Below, in pieces: positions 35,564 to 43,836 of a stretch of DNA of 64,000 nucleotides. The stretch is from contig NZ_JACBYV010000001.1 of the NCBI RefSeq assembly GCF_013408425.1, positions 682,001 through 746,000 of the forward strand, written 5' to 3'. How positions within the stretch are numbered: the stretch's first letter is position 1; every line of letters begins with the position of its first letter. Made by a program: the position numbers and the translations under genes. The stretch comes from Pseudomonas flavescens. GTDB taxonomy: Bacteria > Pseudomonadota > Gammaproteobacteria > Pseudomonadales > Pseudomonadaceae. The notes beneath the pieces are model-generated. The model had not been told where the DNA came from. It made no database searches and saw only the letters and a list, made by a program, of their open reading frames with translations.

Positions 35564-36781
35564 TCACGGCCTGAGCAGGCGTGGTTGTGCGCGTTCGAAG
35601 GTCTTGCGGCCGGCCTTGTAGCCCATCAGCGGCGGGCTGATCTCGGCCACCACTGCGGCCGGTGAGGGCGCATCGAAGACGATGAAGTCGGCGCGGCAGC
35701 CCGGCGTCAGGCCATAGTCGGGAAGGCGCAACAGGCGTGCCGACTCACTCGACACCCAGCTCAGGCAACGCAGCAACTCGGCCTCGGTAGCCAGTTGGGC
35801 GACGTTGGCGAACAGGTTGGCCTGACGCACCAGCGACGCGTCTCCGTAGGGGGTGAAAGGGTTGCCGATGTTGTTGGTCGATAGCGAGCAGGTCACGCCA
35901 CAGGCGTGCAGGTGCTGCAGGGGCGCCAGGCCCCGGGGCCGGTTGTGAAAGTGCTCGCGGCCGGTGAGGAACAGGTCGGTACTCGGCAGGCAGGTGACCT
36001 GCACACCGGCCTCGGCCAGGGATTCGGCAACCGCCAGCAGAGTGTCCCTGGGCAATGCCGACAGCTTGGTCACATGGCCGATGGTCACCCGGCCAGCCCA
36101 GCCGTGCTGGTGAGTGCAGCGGATCACCTCGCCGATGGTCATGCCTTCGGGGTTCAGGTCGAAGTCCAGATGGAAGTCCAGGTCACGGTCGAACTCCACC
36201 GCCAGTTCGAACAGCCGGCGAATCTGCGCGCCAGGGTCGGCATCGGTGTAGGGGCAACCGCCAAGCACCTCGGCGCCCTGGGCCAGCGCCTCGCACAGCA
36301 GGCCTTCGGTACCGGGGTTGTTGAGCAGGCCTTCCTGGGGGAACACGCAGATTTCCAGGCTGATGGCCCAGGCGTAATCCGCCTGCAGGCGGCGCACCGC
36401 GTTGAAGCCGATCAGGCCGATCTGCGGGTCGATCTCGACGTGGGTGCGCATGTGCGTGGTGCCTTGGGCGATGGCCTTGTCGAGCACCTGGGCGCCGCGC
36501 TGGTAGACGTCCGCCTCGGTGAAATCGGCCTTGGCCGAGCGGGTCTGGGCGATGGCCTCGGCCAGGGTGCCTTCGCTGAGTTGGCAGCGCTGCATGATGC
36601 AGGCCTTGTCCAGGTGGATATGGGTCTCCACCAGGCCGGGGAGTAGCAGCTTGCCATTCAGGTCTAGGGTCTCGGCGGTGGCACTGGGCGCACTGACGAA
36701 GCGGCCATCCTTCACGTACAGGGTCTGCAGCGCCTGGGTGCCATCGCCGAGGCGGGCGTTGATGATGGTCAGCGCAGTCAT
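35564..36781 (-). CDS. Cytosine-deaminase-like amidohydrolase
   Basis: The 405-residue protein belongs to the amidohydrolase superfamily, nearest in feel to cytosine deaminase (CodA) and N-isopropylammelide/creatinine-type hydrolases. Metal ligands appear as LLPGLVETHIHLDKACIMQ near residue 50, DFHLDFDLN, the His of VTIGHVTKLSA, and an Asp-region near LPSTDLFLTGRE. HxH followed by L-D-K is a CodA-like mark. It hydrolyses a C-N bond of a ring or side-chain amine, releasing ammonia or an amide. The start overlaps the stop of the Liv-type fusion gene by 4 bp, tying import and hydrolysis into one operon. The true substrate is unknown. Confidence 0.85.
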   Translation of the reverse strand: MTALTIINARLGDGTQALQTLYVKDGRFVSAPSATAETLDLNGKLLLPGLVETHIHLDKACIMQRCQLSEGTLAEAIAQTRSAKADFTEADVYQRGAQVLDKAIAQGTTHMRTHVEIDPQIGLIGFNAVRRLQADYAWAISLEICVFPQEGLLNNPGTEGLLCEALAQGAEVLGGCPYTDADPGAQIRRLFELAVEFDRDLDFHLDFDLNPEGMTIGEVIRCTHQHGWAGRVTIGHVTKLSALPRDTLLAVAESLAEAGVQVTCLPSTDLFLTGREHFHNRPRGLAPLQHLHACGVTCSLSTNNIGNPFTPYGDASLVRQANLFANVAQLATEAELLRCLSWVSSESARLLRLPDYGLTPGCRADFIVFDAPSPAAVVAEISPPLMGYKAGRKTFERAQPRLLRP

Positions 36782-39273
36782 GCCGCGGCTCCTTCGCCGA
36801 GGTAGGCCGCTTCCAGTTCCGGGTCGCCGCGCAACGCTTCGGCACTGCCGGATTTGACGATGCGCCCGGTCTCCAGCACGTAGGCGCGGTCTGCCACCTG
36901 CAGGGCGAGGTTGGCCATCTGGTCGACCAGCAGCAGGGTCACGCCTTCGTCGCGCAGGGCGGCCAGGGCGTCGTACAGCTCGCCGATCATGGCCGGCGAC
37001 AGGCCCAGGGAAGGCTCGTCGAGCAGCAGGATCTTCGGTTTGGCCATCAGCCCGCGACCCACTGCCACCATCTGCTGTTCGCCGCCCGAGAGCAGGCCGG
37101 CTGGGCTGTCGATACGGTCGCGCAGGCGTGGGAAGCGGCGCAGGATGGCTTCTATTTCCGCGTCGGCATCGAAGGCCTCCTTGCGTGAGTAAGCGCCGAG
37201 CAGCAGGTTGTCACGCACGCTGAGCTGGCCGAACACCTGCCGACCCTCCGGCACCAGGGCCAGGCCCCGGGCGGCGATGGTGCTGGCATCGGCGTGTTCG
37301 ATGCTCTCGTTGTCGAGCAGGATGCTGCCGCCACTGGCTTTATGCAGCCCGGCCAGGCACTGCAGGATGCTCGATTTGCCGGCGCCGTTGGCGCCCAGAA
37401 TGGCGATCAGCTCGCCAGGGTTGACCACGATATTGACCCTGTCGACCACCGGCGCGGCGCCGTAGTCGATGATCAGATCCTTGATGTACAGACGAGCATC
37501 GCGCGAGCCGTCCCAGGCTTCGGCCCGTGGCGTGGCCTGGTAGCTGGTGCCGCCCAGATAGGCGGCGATGACCCGTTCGTCCTTGCGCACTTCATCCGGT
37601 ACGCCCCAGGCGATGGGCTTGCCGGCGTCGAGCACCAGCAGACGTTCGGACACGGCCATCACCAGCCCCATGTCGTGCTCGACCAGAATGACCGCGATGC
37701 CGAACCCGGCGAGGGTTCTGAACAGGCTGGCCAGGCGGTCGGTGTCGCTGCGGCTGAGCCCGGCTGCCGGCTCGTCGAGCAGCAGTACGCTGGGCCGGGT
37801 GGCCAGGGCGCGGGCGATTTCCACCAGGCGCCGGTCGACGTGGGCCAGGTCATCGGCCGGGGTGTTCACCGAGCCCTGGTAGCCGACCAGGGTCAGCAAC
37901 TGCAGCGCCAGCTGGCGTCGGGTATCGCTGGCACAACTGAAGGGCAGACCGAGGCGCCCCTGTTGCATGGCCACCAGCAGGTTCTCCAGCACCGACAGCT
38001 CGCCGAACAGCTGGGTGGTCTGGTAGGTGCGGGCGATGCCGGCACGGGCGATTTTCCAGGCGGGCAGACCCGCCAGTGGGCGACCCAGGTCGATGCTGCC
38101 GCTGTCCGGTGCGTAGAAGCCGCTGATCATGTTCAGCACCGTGGTCTTGCCCGCGCCATTGGGGCCGATGATGCTGGTGATGCTGCCCGGTGGAGCCTGC
38201 AGGCTGACGTTCCGTGCCGCCTGGACGCCGCCGAAGCGAATGCCGATGTCCTTGACCTGCAGGCCTTGGCGGGCGGCGACGTCTTGCTGGAAGAACGCAC
38301 TCAACTGCGCATGGTCGAAGGTCGCCGGGGCGGCTTGGTGGGCGGGCCGCAGCCACAGGCCGGCCAGGGTGCCGAGCAGGCCCCGTGGTGCAGCCCAGAG
38401 CACGCTGAGCAGCAGCACGGAGAAGATCAGCAGGCGGTATTCGGCGAAATCCGAAAGCATTTCCGGCAGCAGCACGATCAACAGGGCGCCGAGCAGTGGG
38501 CCGAACAGAGTGCCGCTGCCGCCGACGATCACCGCCAGCACGAACAGGATCGACTGCGAGAAGGGGAAGGAGGCCGGGTTGATGAACATCATCAGTGGCG
38601 CCACCAGCGAACCGGCCAGGCCGGTGAGCAGGGCGGACAGGGCGAAGGCCAGGGTCTTGGTCTGCACCGGGTTGAAACCGAGCGAGCGGGCAGCGATTTC
38701 GGTGGATTTCACCGCGCGCATGGCCATGCCCCAGCCGCTGTGGCGCAGGCGCTGGAACAGCGCCAGGGCGGCGATCATCAGGCCGGTGGCGATCAGCGCC
38801 ATGCTCACGCTCGGGTCGAGGCTGCCGATTTCCGGCATGGGGATGCCCATCAGGCCGTTGGCTCCGCCGGTCAGCGAGCGCCATTCGATCAGCCCGTGGT
38901 GCACCACCAGGGCAAAGGCAATGGTGATCATCGCCAGGTACGGGCCGCTGACGCGCAGAGCCGGGATCGCCAGCAGCGCGCCAATGGCGCCACAGGCCAG
39001 GCCAGCGGCGATCATCGCCAGGCCCAGGGGCAGGCCGGCCATGGTCAGCAGCGCCGAGACGTAGGCGCCGATGGCGTAGAAGGCGATATGGCCGAAGGAG
39101 ATCTGCCCGCTCAGGCCGATCAGGATGTTCAGGCCCACGCCAACTACCACGGCCAGCGCGCAGAAGGTGAAGACCAGCAGCGAGTAGCTGTCGAGCAGCA
39201 GCGCCGCCGCGATGCAGGCCAGCGTCAGCAGGGCGAGGGAAACGGGGGCGAACAGCGAATTCTTCAGGGTCAT
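36778..39273 (-). CDS. Fused LivM permease - LivG ATPase - LivF ATPase
   Basis: One 831-residue frame holds three normally separate subunits. Residues 1-315 are a LivM-type permease (VGLNILIGLSGQISFGHIAF, GLACGAIGALLAIPALRVSG). Residues 345-585 are a LivG-type ATPase with Walker A IIGPNGAGKTTVLN near 370 and VLLLDEPAAGLS. Residues 598-831 are a LivF-type ATPase with Walker A ILGANGAGKSSILQ near 626, LLSGGEQQMVAVG and ILLLDEPSLGLSP. No stop or frameshift separates them. ATG 39273 overlaps the livH-like stop by 4 bp. The complex should import a branched-chain-amino-acid-like or urea/amide-like solute; the deaminase neighbour suggests a nitrogenous compound. Confidence 0.92.
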   Translation of the reverse strand: MTLKNSLFAPVSLALLTLACIAAALLLDSYSLLVFTFCALAVVVGVGLNILIGLSGQISFGHIAFYAIGAYVSALLTMAGLPLGLAMIAAGLACGAIGALLAIPALRVSGPYLAMITIAFALVVHHGLIEWRSLTGGANGLMGIPMPEIGSLDPSVSMALIATGLMIAALALFQRLRHSGWGMAMRAVKSTEIAARSLGFNPVQTKTLAFALSALLTGLAGSLVAPLMMFINPASFPFSQSILFVLAVIVGGSGTLFGPLLGALLIVLLPEMLSDFAEYRLLIFSVLLLSVLWAAPRGLLGTLAGLWLRPAHQAAPATFDHAQLSAFFQQDVAARQGLQVKDIGIRFGGVQAARNVSLQAPPGSITSIIGPNGAGKTTVLNMISGFYAPDSGSIDLGRPLAGLPAWKIARAGIARTYQTTQLFGELSVLENLLVAMQQGRLGLPFSCASDTRRQLALQLLTLVGYQGSVNTPADDLAHVDRRLVEIARALATRPSVLLLDEPAAGLSRSDTDRLASLFRTLAGFGIAVILVEHDMGLVMAVSERLLVLDAGKPIAWGVPDEVRKDERVIAAYLGGTSYQATPRAEAWDGSRDARLYIKDLIIDYGAAPVVDRVNIVVNPGELIAILGANGAGKSSILQCLAGLHKASGGSILLDNESIEHADASTIAARGLALVPEGRQVFGQLSVRDNLLLGAYSRKEAFDADAEIEAILRRFPRLRDRIDSPAGLLSGGEQQMVAVGRGLMAKPKILLLDEPSLGLSPAMIGELYDALAALRDEGVTLLLVDQMANLALQVADRAYVLETGRIVKSGSAEALRGDPELEAAYLGEGAAA

Positions 39274-40139
39274 ACTTTCACCAGGGTCTTGCTGCCGAAC
39301 AGGCCATTGGGGCGCAGCGCCAGGGCCAGAATGACCAGGGCGAAGGTGAACAACTGGGTGAAGGCCGAACCGAAATAGATGGTCACCAGCGCCTCTACCA
39401 GACCGAATAGCAGGCCGGCGGCGAATACCCCGCCAGCGCTGGCGATACCGCCAAGAATCGCCACGGCGAAGGCCTTGAGGCCGAACAACATGCCCATCTC
39501 GGCATTCACGCTGAACAGCGGCGCGATCAACAGGCCGGCTATGGCGGCGAACACGGTCGACACGGCAAAGGCCACGGCCACCACGCGATTGACCCGAATA
39601 CCCATCAGCATCGCCGCCTTGGGATTCTGTACGCAGGCCTCCAGCACCTTGCCCAGACGCGTGTAGCGGCGCACCAGAAACAGCGCCAGGGCGATGCCGC
39701 CACCTACCACGGGGATCAGCAGTTGCAGCACGCCGACGTTGTTGCCGAACAGCTCCAGGTACTGATTGGCCAGCGCCGAAGTGAACTGCCGTGGCTCCTT
39801 GCCGAAGGTGAACAGGGCCAGGTTGTCGACCAGGATGCCCGCTGCCACCGTCGCCATCAGCCAGGCTTCGGAGCCGCGCGAATGGAAGGGGCGCACCAGA
39901 AAGCGCTCGATGATCAGCCCATAGACGGCGCACAGCGTCAGGGTCGCCGGAACCGCCAGCCACAGTGGCCAGCCCCAGGTGATGGTGAAGCTGTAGCCAA
40001 GTACGGCACCAACCATCATGGCGCTGCCCTGGGCGAAATTGACCGTACGCGAAACCACGTAGGTGATATGGAAACCCAAGGCCAGCAATGCATACATGCT
40101 GCCCAGTCCGAGCCCGGTGATGATGGCGGCGGTGATCAT
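39270..40139 (-). CDS. LivH-type ABC transporter permease
   Basis: The 289-residue protein has about eight membrane helices, with GLGLGSMYALLALGFHITY at the start, VVSRTVNFAQGSAMMVGA, and AVAILGGIASAGGVFAAGLL near residue 225, all typical of LivH. It forms the membrane channel with the permease domain of the fused protein encoded directly downstream; the genes overlap by 4 bp. It starts 47 bp after the binding-protein gene. Liv-type permeases also serve urea and short-amide importers, so the name does not fix the substrate. Confidence 0.92.
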   Translation of the reverse strand: MITAAIITGLGLGSMYALLALGFHITYVVSRTVNFAQGSAMMVGAVLGYSFTITWGWPLWLAVPATLTLCAVYGLIIERFLVRPFHSRGSEAWLMATVAAGILVDNLALFTFGKEPRQFTSALANQYLELFGNNVGVLQLLIPVVGGGIALALFLVRRYTRLGKVLEACVQNPKAAMLMGIRVNRVVAVAFAVSTVFAAIAGLLIAPLFSVNAEMGMLFGLKAFAVAILGGIASAGGVFAAGLLFGLVEALVTIYFGSAFTQLFTFALVILALALRPNGLFGSKTLVKV

Positions 40140-40186
40140 GACGATAATCCTCCGGGCGGGCCGCCAGGGCCCGTCCGTTCACGGCT

Positions 40187-41371
40187 TCAAGGGGCGAGTG
40201 GAACGATGCGGCCGTCGACGAAATGGGTGAAGACGTAGTCGTCCGGCCCCAGGGCGTCGTGCTTGGTCGGGGTGAAGGGCTGGGTGTAGTCCTTGATCAG
40301 CCCCTGGTAGCTGTCGATCGCATAGAAGCCATCGCGCACCTTGGTGCCCTGGGTGTCGCCGGCCTTCTCGATGGCGGCGGCGGCCAGGTGCATGGCGTCG
40401 TAGGCGTTGGCGATTCCCACTGCCGGGGTCACGTCAGCCAGGCTCTTGATCTCCGGGAAGCGCTGCTTGAGGGCAGCCAGCACGCTGTCGCCCTTGGCGC
40501 TGTTGTTCTCGGTGAACACGTAGGTCTGGATGAAGTGCACGCGGCTGGCGTTGGGGCCGGCCAGTTCGCTGAAGCGGCCGCCTGCCGGGCCCCAGTGGGA
40601 AACCACCGGCACATCCCAGCCCATGCGATCGAGGGACTTGACCACCTGGGCCGAGGGGCCGACGTTGCCGACCATCAGCAGGGTGTCGGTGCCGGCATTC
40701 TTCAGGCGGGTGAGCTGCGGCACCACGTCGAGATCACTGTCTTCGATGCGTTCGATGCCGGCGTAGTCCATGCCTCGTTTGGCCAGGGCATCCTTGAAGC
40801 CGATTTCATTGGATTCGCCCCAGGGATTGTTGATCAGGATCATCCCGGGCTTCTTCATGCCCTTCTTGATGCCGTGCTCGACCAGCGCCTCGTCGACCAG
40901 CTCGTCTACCGCCGACACGCGGAATACGTAATTGTCCTTGGCACCGTTCTCGGTGATCTTGGTGCCAGCGGCCCAGATGCCCATGAACGGCACTTTCAAC
41001 TGATTGGCCAGTGGCACGATGGCCAGGGAAACCGGTGTATCGAGGCCACCGAACAGCACGCTGACTTTTTCCCGCTGCGCCAGTTCGCGGGCGGCCAGCA
41101 TGCCTTTGGCCGGGTTGCTTTCATCGTCACGACGGATCAGCTGCACCGGGCGACCGAGGATGCCGCCCTTGGCGTTGATCTCATCGATGGCCACGGTGAG
41201 CCCGCGGGTAAGCGCCTCGCCGGACTTCGCCGACTGCCCGGACAAGGCGGCAACCAGGCCGACCTTGATCGGCTCCTCGGCGTGCGCCGCGGCGCTCAGC
41301 ACCATGCCAAGGCTGGCAACAGCCGCTGCGCAGGGCAACAGGCGGCGGAGTGGGGATAACAGTTTGCGCAT
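40187..41371 (-). CDS. Liv-type periplasmic substrate-binding protein
   Basis: The 394-residue protein has a signal peptide (about 32 residues, ending SAAAHA) followed by EEPIKVGLVAALSGQSAKSGEAL, the standard opening of LivJ-like type I binding proteins, and GILGRPVQLIRRDDESNP. Cleft regions include FGGLDTPVSLAIVPLAN and HWGPAGGRFSELAGP. The ATG at 41371 follows AGGAG. It is the first gene of the operon livJ-livH-livMGF-amidohydrolase, with two TGCTAGCA palindromes directly upstream. Confidence 0.92.
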   Translation of the reverse strand: MRKLLSPLRRLLPCAAAVASLGMVLSAAAHAEEPIKVGLVAALSGQSAKSGEALTRGLTVAIDEINAKGGILGRPVQLIRRDDESNPAKGMLAARELAQREKVSVLFGGLDTPVSLAIVPLANQLKVPFMGIWAAGTKITENGAKDNYVFRVSAVDELVDEALVEHGIKKGMKKPGMILINNPWGESNEIGFKDALAKRGMDYAGIERIEDSDLDVVPQLTRLKNAGTDTLLMVGNVGPSAQVVKSLDRMGWDVPVVSHWGPAGGRFSELAGPNASRVHFIQTYVFTENNSAKGDSVLAALKQRFPEIKSLADVTPAVGIANAYDAMHLAAAAIEKAGDTQGTKVRDGFYAIDSYQGLIKDYTQPFTPTKHDALGPDDYVFTHFVDGRIVPLAP

Positions 41372-41386
41372 GAGCTTTCTCCTGAT

Positions 41387-41415
41387 TGCTAGCATTCGTA
41401 TATAATTTGCTAGCA
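41387..41415. promoter_or_regulatory. Two TGCTAGCA palindromes two helical turns apart
   Basis: TTGCTAGCA occurs twice, with the palindromic TGCTAGCA at 41387-41394 and 41408-41415, centres 21 bp apart. A TATAAT lies between them (41401-41406). The pair sits between the divergent livJ-like and SnoaL-like genes, so one regulator could control both. The GntR protein at 32000 is the best candidate. Confidence 0.55.
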
Positions 41416-41558
41416 AGCCTGGTGCCATAACGCGCAAACTGGCCATTCCGCGGTTTTCCCGGAATAGCCATCGCCAGCGTGCACGAATAGCGTGCATGCC
41501 GCACCACATGCAGGCACGAACGGTGCCTCGGCACGATCAACGAATTGGGAGAGCAGGT

Positions 41559-41957
41559 ATGAGTGAAATCAACGAGGCCGTGCAGATTGTTAGCGATTTT
41601 CTAGCGGCATCCATGGCTCCGGATCCGGTCAAGGCAGCCACCTACATGAGTGACGACGTGCGCATCACCTTCACTGGCGGGCGCCACATGCCTACGCCCC
41701 AGGACATCACCGCATTCAACGGCTCGCGCTACGCCTGGGTGAAAAAGGCCCTCGGTCAGTTCGACTGGACCGAGCGCGACGACCATACCGTCGTCTATTC
41801 CAACGGCACGCTGTATGGCGAGTGGCCGGACGGCAGCAGTTTTTCCGGTAACCGCTATCTGGATCGTTTCGAAGTCCGCGACGGCAAGATCACCCGCATG
41901 GACGTCTGGAACGACAGCGCCGAGTGGCTGCTGACACCGGAAATCGCCAAGGCCTGA
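41559..41957 (+). CDS. SnoaL/NTF2-like protein
   Basis: The 132-residue protein has the NTF2-like cone fold pattern: helix VQIVSDFLAASMAPDPVKAA, strands YMSDDVRITFTGG, then RYLDRFEVRDGKITRMDVWND, a usual closing motif of SnoaL-like proteins. These act as isomerases, cyclases or ligand carriers. The ATG at 41559 follows GGGAGAGCAGG. It is divergent from the livJ-like gene across shared palindromes and so probably belongs to the same catabolic unit, perhaps acting on the hydrolase product. Function is unproven. Confidence 0.78.
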   Translation: MSEINEAVQIVSDFLAASMAPDPVKAATYMSDDVRITFTGGRHMPTPQDITAFNGSRYAWVKKALGQFDWTERDDHTVVYSNGTLYGEWPDGSSFSGNRYLDRFEVRDGKITRMDVWNDSAEWLLTPEIAKA

Positions 41958-41964
41958 CCGCGCA

Positions 41965-41992
41965 GTGACAGGTCGACATGCCGGCCTGTCAC
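41965..41992 (+). terminator. Hairpin after SnoaL-like gene
   Basis: GTGACAGG-N12-CCTGTCAC is an 8-bp perfect stem starting 7 bp after the stop codon. No long T-run follows. Confidence 0.5.
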
Positions 41993-42087
41993 GACCGCTT
42001 TCGCGTCAGGTCGTGGAATCCTCAGGGGGAATTGGCGAATAATGCCGCCATTGGCTAGCGCCGCCCCGACACAGGAATCCATTTTCC

Positions 42088-42966
42088 ATGAGCGCCTCCA
42101 CACCCCCTTTGGTTCTCTCGATCCAGTCCCATGTCGCCCTGGGCCATGTCGGCAACGACGCCGCCGTGTTTCCGTTGCAGCGCCTGGGTTTCGAAGTGTT
42201 GCCGGTACACACGGTGCAGTTCTCCAACCACACCGGCTACGGGCAGTTCCGCGGCCAGGTCTTCGATGCCGAGCATATCCGTGACGTGCTCGCAGGCCTG
42301 CGTGATCGCGGCGTGCTGTCGCGGGTCTCGGCGGTGCTTTCCGGCTATCTGGGCGATGCGGCGATCGGTGCGGTGATCCTCGAAGCTGTGGACGAGATTC
42401 GCCGGGATAACCCGGGCGTGCGCTACCTCTGCGATCCGGTGATGGGCGATGTTGGGCGAGGGGTATTCGTCAACGCGGCGATCCCGGATTTTCTGCGCAA
42501 CCTGGCGATTCCCTGCGCCAACATCATCACCCCCAACCAGTTCGAGTTCGAGCTGCTGACCGGCAGCAAACTCGACAGCGTCGACGAGGCCGTGCGCACC
42601 GCACGCCAACTGCGCGGTCGCGGGCCCGATGTGGTGGTGATCACCAGTTTGGCCACGCCGGACATTCCAGCCGACCAGCTCTGTACCCTGGCGGTCAATG
42701 GTCAAGGCGCCTGGCTGGTGAGCACCCCGCGCCTGGCGCTGCATCCGCTGCCCAACGGCATGGGCGATGTGTTCTCGGCGACGCTGCTGGCCCGTCTGCT
42801 GTCCGGGCATGCGCTGCCCCAGGCGCTGGAACTGGCCACTGCCACGCTGTACGCCCTGGTGCAGAAAACCGCCGAGGGATCCCGTGATCTGCCGCTGGTG
42901 GTTGCCCAGGAACAGATCGTCGAACCGCAGCAGCGTTACCAGGCGACTGAAGTGGTGGTCAAATGA
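42088..42966 (+). CDS. pdxY: Pyridoxal kinase
   Basis: The 292-residue kinase of the ribokinase superfamily phosphorylates pyridoxal to PLP in salvage. PdxY landmarks are VLSIQSHVALGHVGNDAAVFPLQ at the start, TVQFSNHTGYG, YLCDPVMGD near residue 115, ITPNQFEFELLTG, and the anion hole/catalytic loop LPNGMGDVFSATLLARLL with the catalytic Asp. The stop overlaps the following small gene by 4 bp. A GTG three codons into the frame and weak ribosome site leave the exact start slightly open. Confidence 0.93.
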   Translation: MSASTPPLVLSIQSHVALGHVGNDAAVFPLQRLGFEVLPVHTVQFSNHTGYGQFRGQVFDAEHIRDVLAGLRDRGVLSRVSAVLSGYLGDAAIGAVILEAVDEIRRDNPGVRYLCDPVMGDVGRGVFVNAAIPDFLRNLAIPCANIITPNQFEFELLTGSKLDSVDEAVRTARQLRGRGPDVVVITSLATPDIPADQLCTLAVNGQGAWLVSTPRLALHPLPNGMGDVFSATLLARLLSGHALPQALELATATLYALVQKTAEGSRDLPLVVAQEQIVEPQQRYQATEVVVK

Positions 42967-43364
42967 TCCGGCGCTGCCTTTGCATGGTGGGGGTGATGCT
43001 GGCGAGCGGCATCACGGTCGCCTGCGAGGTCGACACGGCAGCGGCCTTTCGCGATGACGCCCATGGCAACTACGTGATTCCGGTGCGGGTCAAGACCGGC
43101 GAGCGCTGCGTGATCCTCGATCACCTGACGGCAGAGGGCCGCAAGACACGCAGCGAAGTCTGGATGCCGGTAGAAAAACTGGGCAGCAGTACGCCGAAAC
43201 TCGGCCGCTTCAAGCGCGAGTATCAGGTCGAGGGTGACGTGGCGAGCGTGGATCGTTTCGTCTATCTGGCGGGCGACAAGGCGGGTGAGGACTCGGTGAA
43301 GTTCTCGTCGTTCCCCAATCAGCAGGAACGACGAGCAGTGGAGTACCGCATCAGCATCGAATGA
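42963..43364 (+). CDS. Hypothetical exported protein
   Basis: The 133-residue protein begins with a signal peptide (MIRRCLCMVGVMLASGITVAC); cleavage just before or after the Ala-Cys is likely and a weak lipobox (TVAC) is possible. The mature part is beta-rich with NYVIPVRVKTGERCVILDHL and WMPVEKLGS. No known domain is recognised. It overlaps pdxY by 4 bp (ATGA), so it is translationally coupled, which suggests co-expression rather than shared function. Confidence 0.7.
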   Translation: MIRRCLCMVGVMLASGITVACEVDTAAAFRDDAHGNYVIPVRVKTGERCVILDHLTAEGRKTRSEVWMPVEKLGSSTPKLGRFKREYQVEGDVASVDRFVYLAGDKAGEDSVKFSSFPNQQERRAVEYRISIE

Positions 43365-43382
43365 CCGCTCGTGGCGGGCGCG

Positions 43383-43634
43383 TCAGCACCGGTAGGGGCT
43401 TTCGCTTTTCAGCTCGGCGCCGCTCTCGACATCCTTGATGATGACGGTGGCGCCGGGGTGAGCCGAACACATCGCGTTGCGCATCGTGTAGATGCCGCTG
43501 CCTTCGGCGACCATGGTCATGTTCTGGCGCAGCGGCTTGCCGTCCTTGTCCTGCAGCGACAGCTCGTAGACGCCGGAAAGCGTCATGCAGCCAGAGAGAA
43601 GAGCCGCAGGTAGCAGATAGAGAGTGTATTTCAC
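43383..43634 (-). CDS. Small lipoprotein
   Basis: The 83-residue protein has a lipoprotein signal peptide with lipobox LLSGC (Cys16). The mature 67 residues (MTLSGVYELSLQDKDGKPL ... CSAHPGATVIIKDVESG) contain two further cysteines that could pair in the periplasm. No family is recognised with certainty. It is convergent with the coupled pdxY/hypothetical pair and preceded by a CAAGGACGAAACC ribosome site. Confidence 0.72.
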   Translation of the reverse strand: MKYTLYLLPAALLSGCMTLSGVYELSLQDKDGKPLRQNMTMVAEGSGIYTMRNAMCSAHPGATVIIKDVESGAELKSESPYRC

Positions 43635-43672
43635 AGGTTTCGTCCTTGGAGTGAGTGTGTCGAATGATCGGC

Positions 43673-43785
43673 TCAGGGTTGGCGCTCGATGCTTATCTCG
43701 ACCATTTTGCAGTCGATGAGACGCAGGTTGCGCACTCCGCCGTTGCTGGGGCCATAAGACCAGTGCTGAACTTCTAGCGAATCTG
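43673..43785 (-). pseudogene. Possible remnant of a protein-coding gene (C-terminal end)
   Basis: On the minus strand a frame of about 40 codons ends at 43673 and reads LEVQHWSYGPSNGGVRNL followed by RLIDCKMVEISIERQP and a stop. It looks protein-like but has no start codon and is closed upstream by a TAA. It may be the degraded end of a lost gene, or chance. The rest of the gap 43635-43836 shows nothing else. Confidence 0.25.
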
Positions 43786-43836
43786 ATGATAAGGATTGTC
43801 CGACCGATCGTCCCTCGTGGCGCCTTCTTACCGAAT

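Noticed and set aside
37294..39378. Plus-strand 694-codon open frame opposite the LivMGF fusion
   Set aside because: A shadow frame typical of GC-rich DNA, with Gln/His/Gly/Ala bias and no domain; the opposite strand has clear transporter motifs.
39274..40182. Upstream 303-codon extension of the LivMGF fusion, making a 1134-codon frame
   Set aside because: This part is an out-of-frame shadow of the livH gene (39270-40139), low in hydrophobic pattern and rich in Arg/His; the fusion starts at ATG 39273 with a 4-bp overlap.
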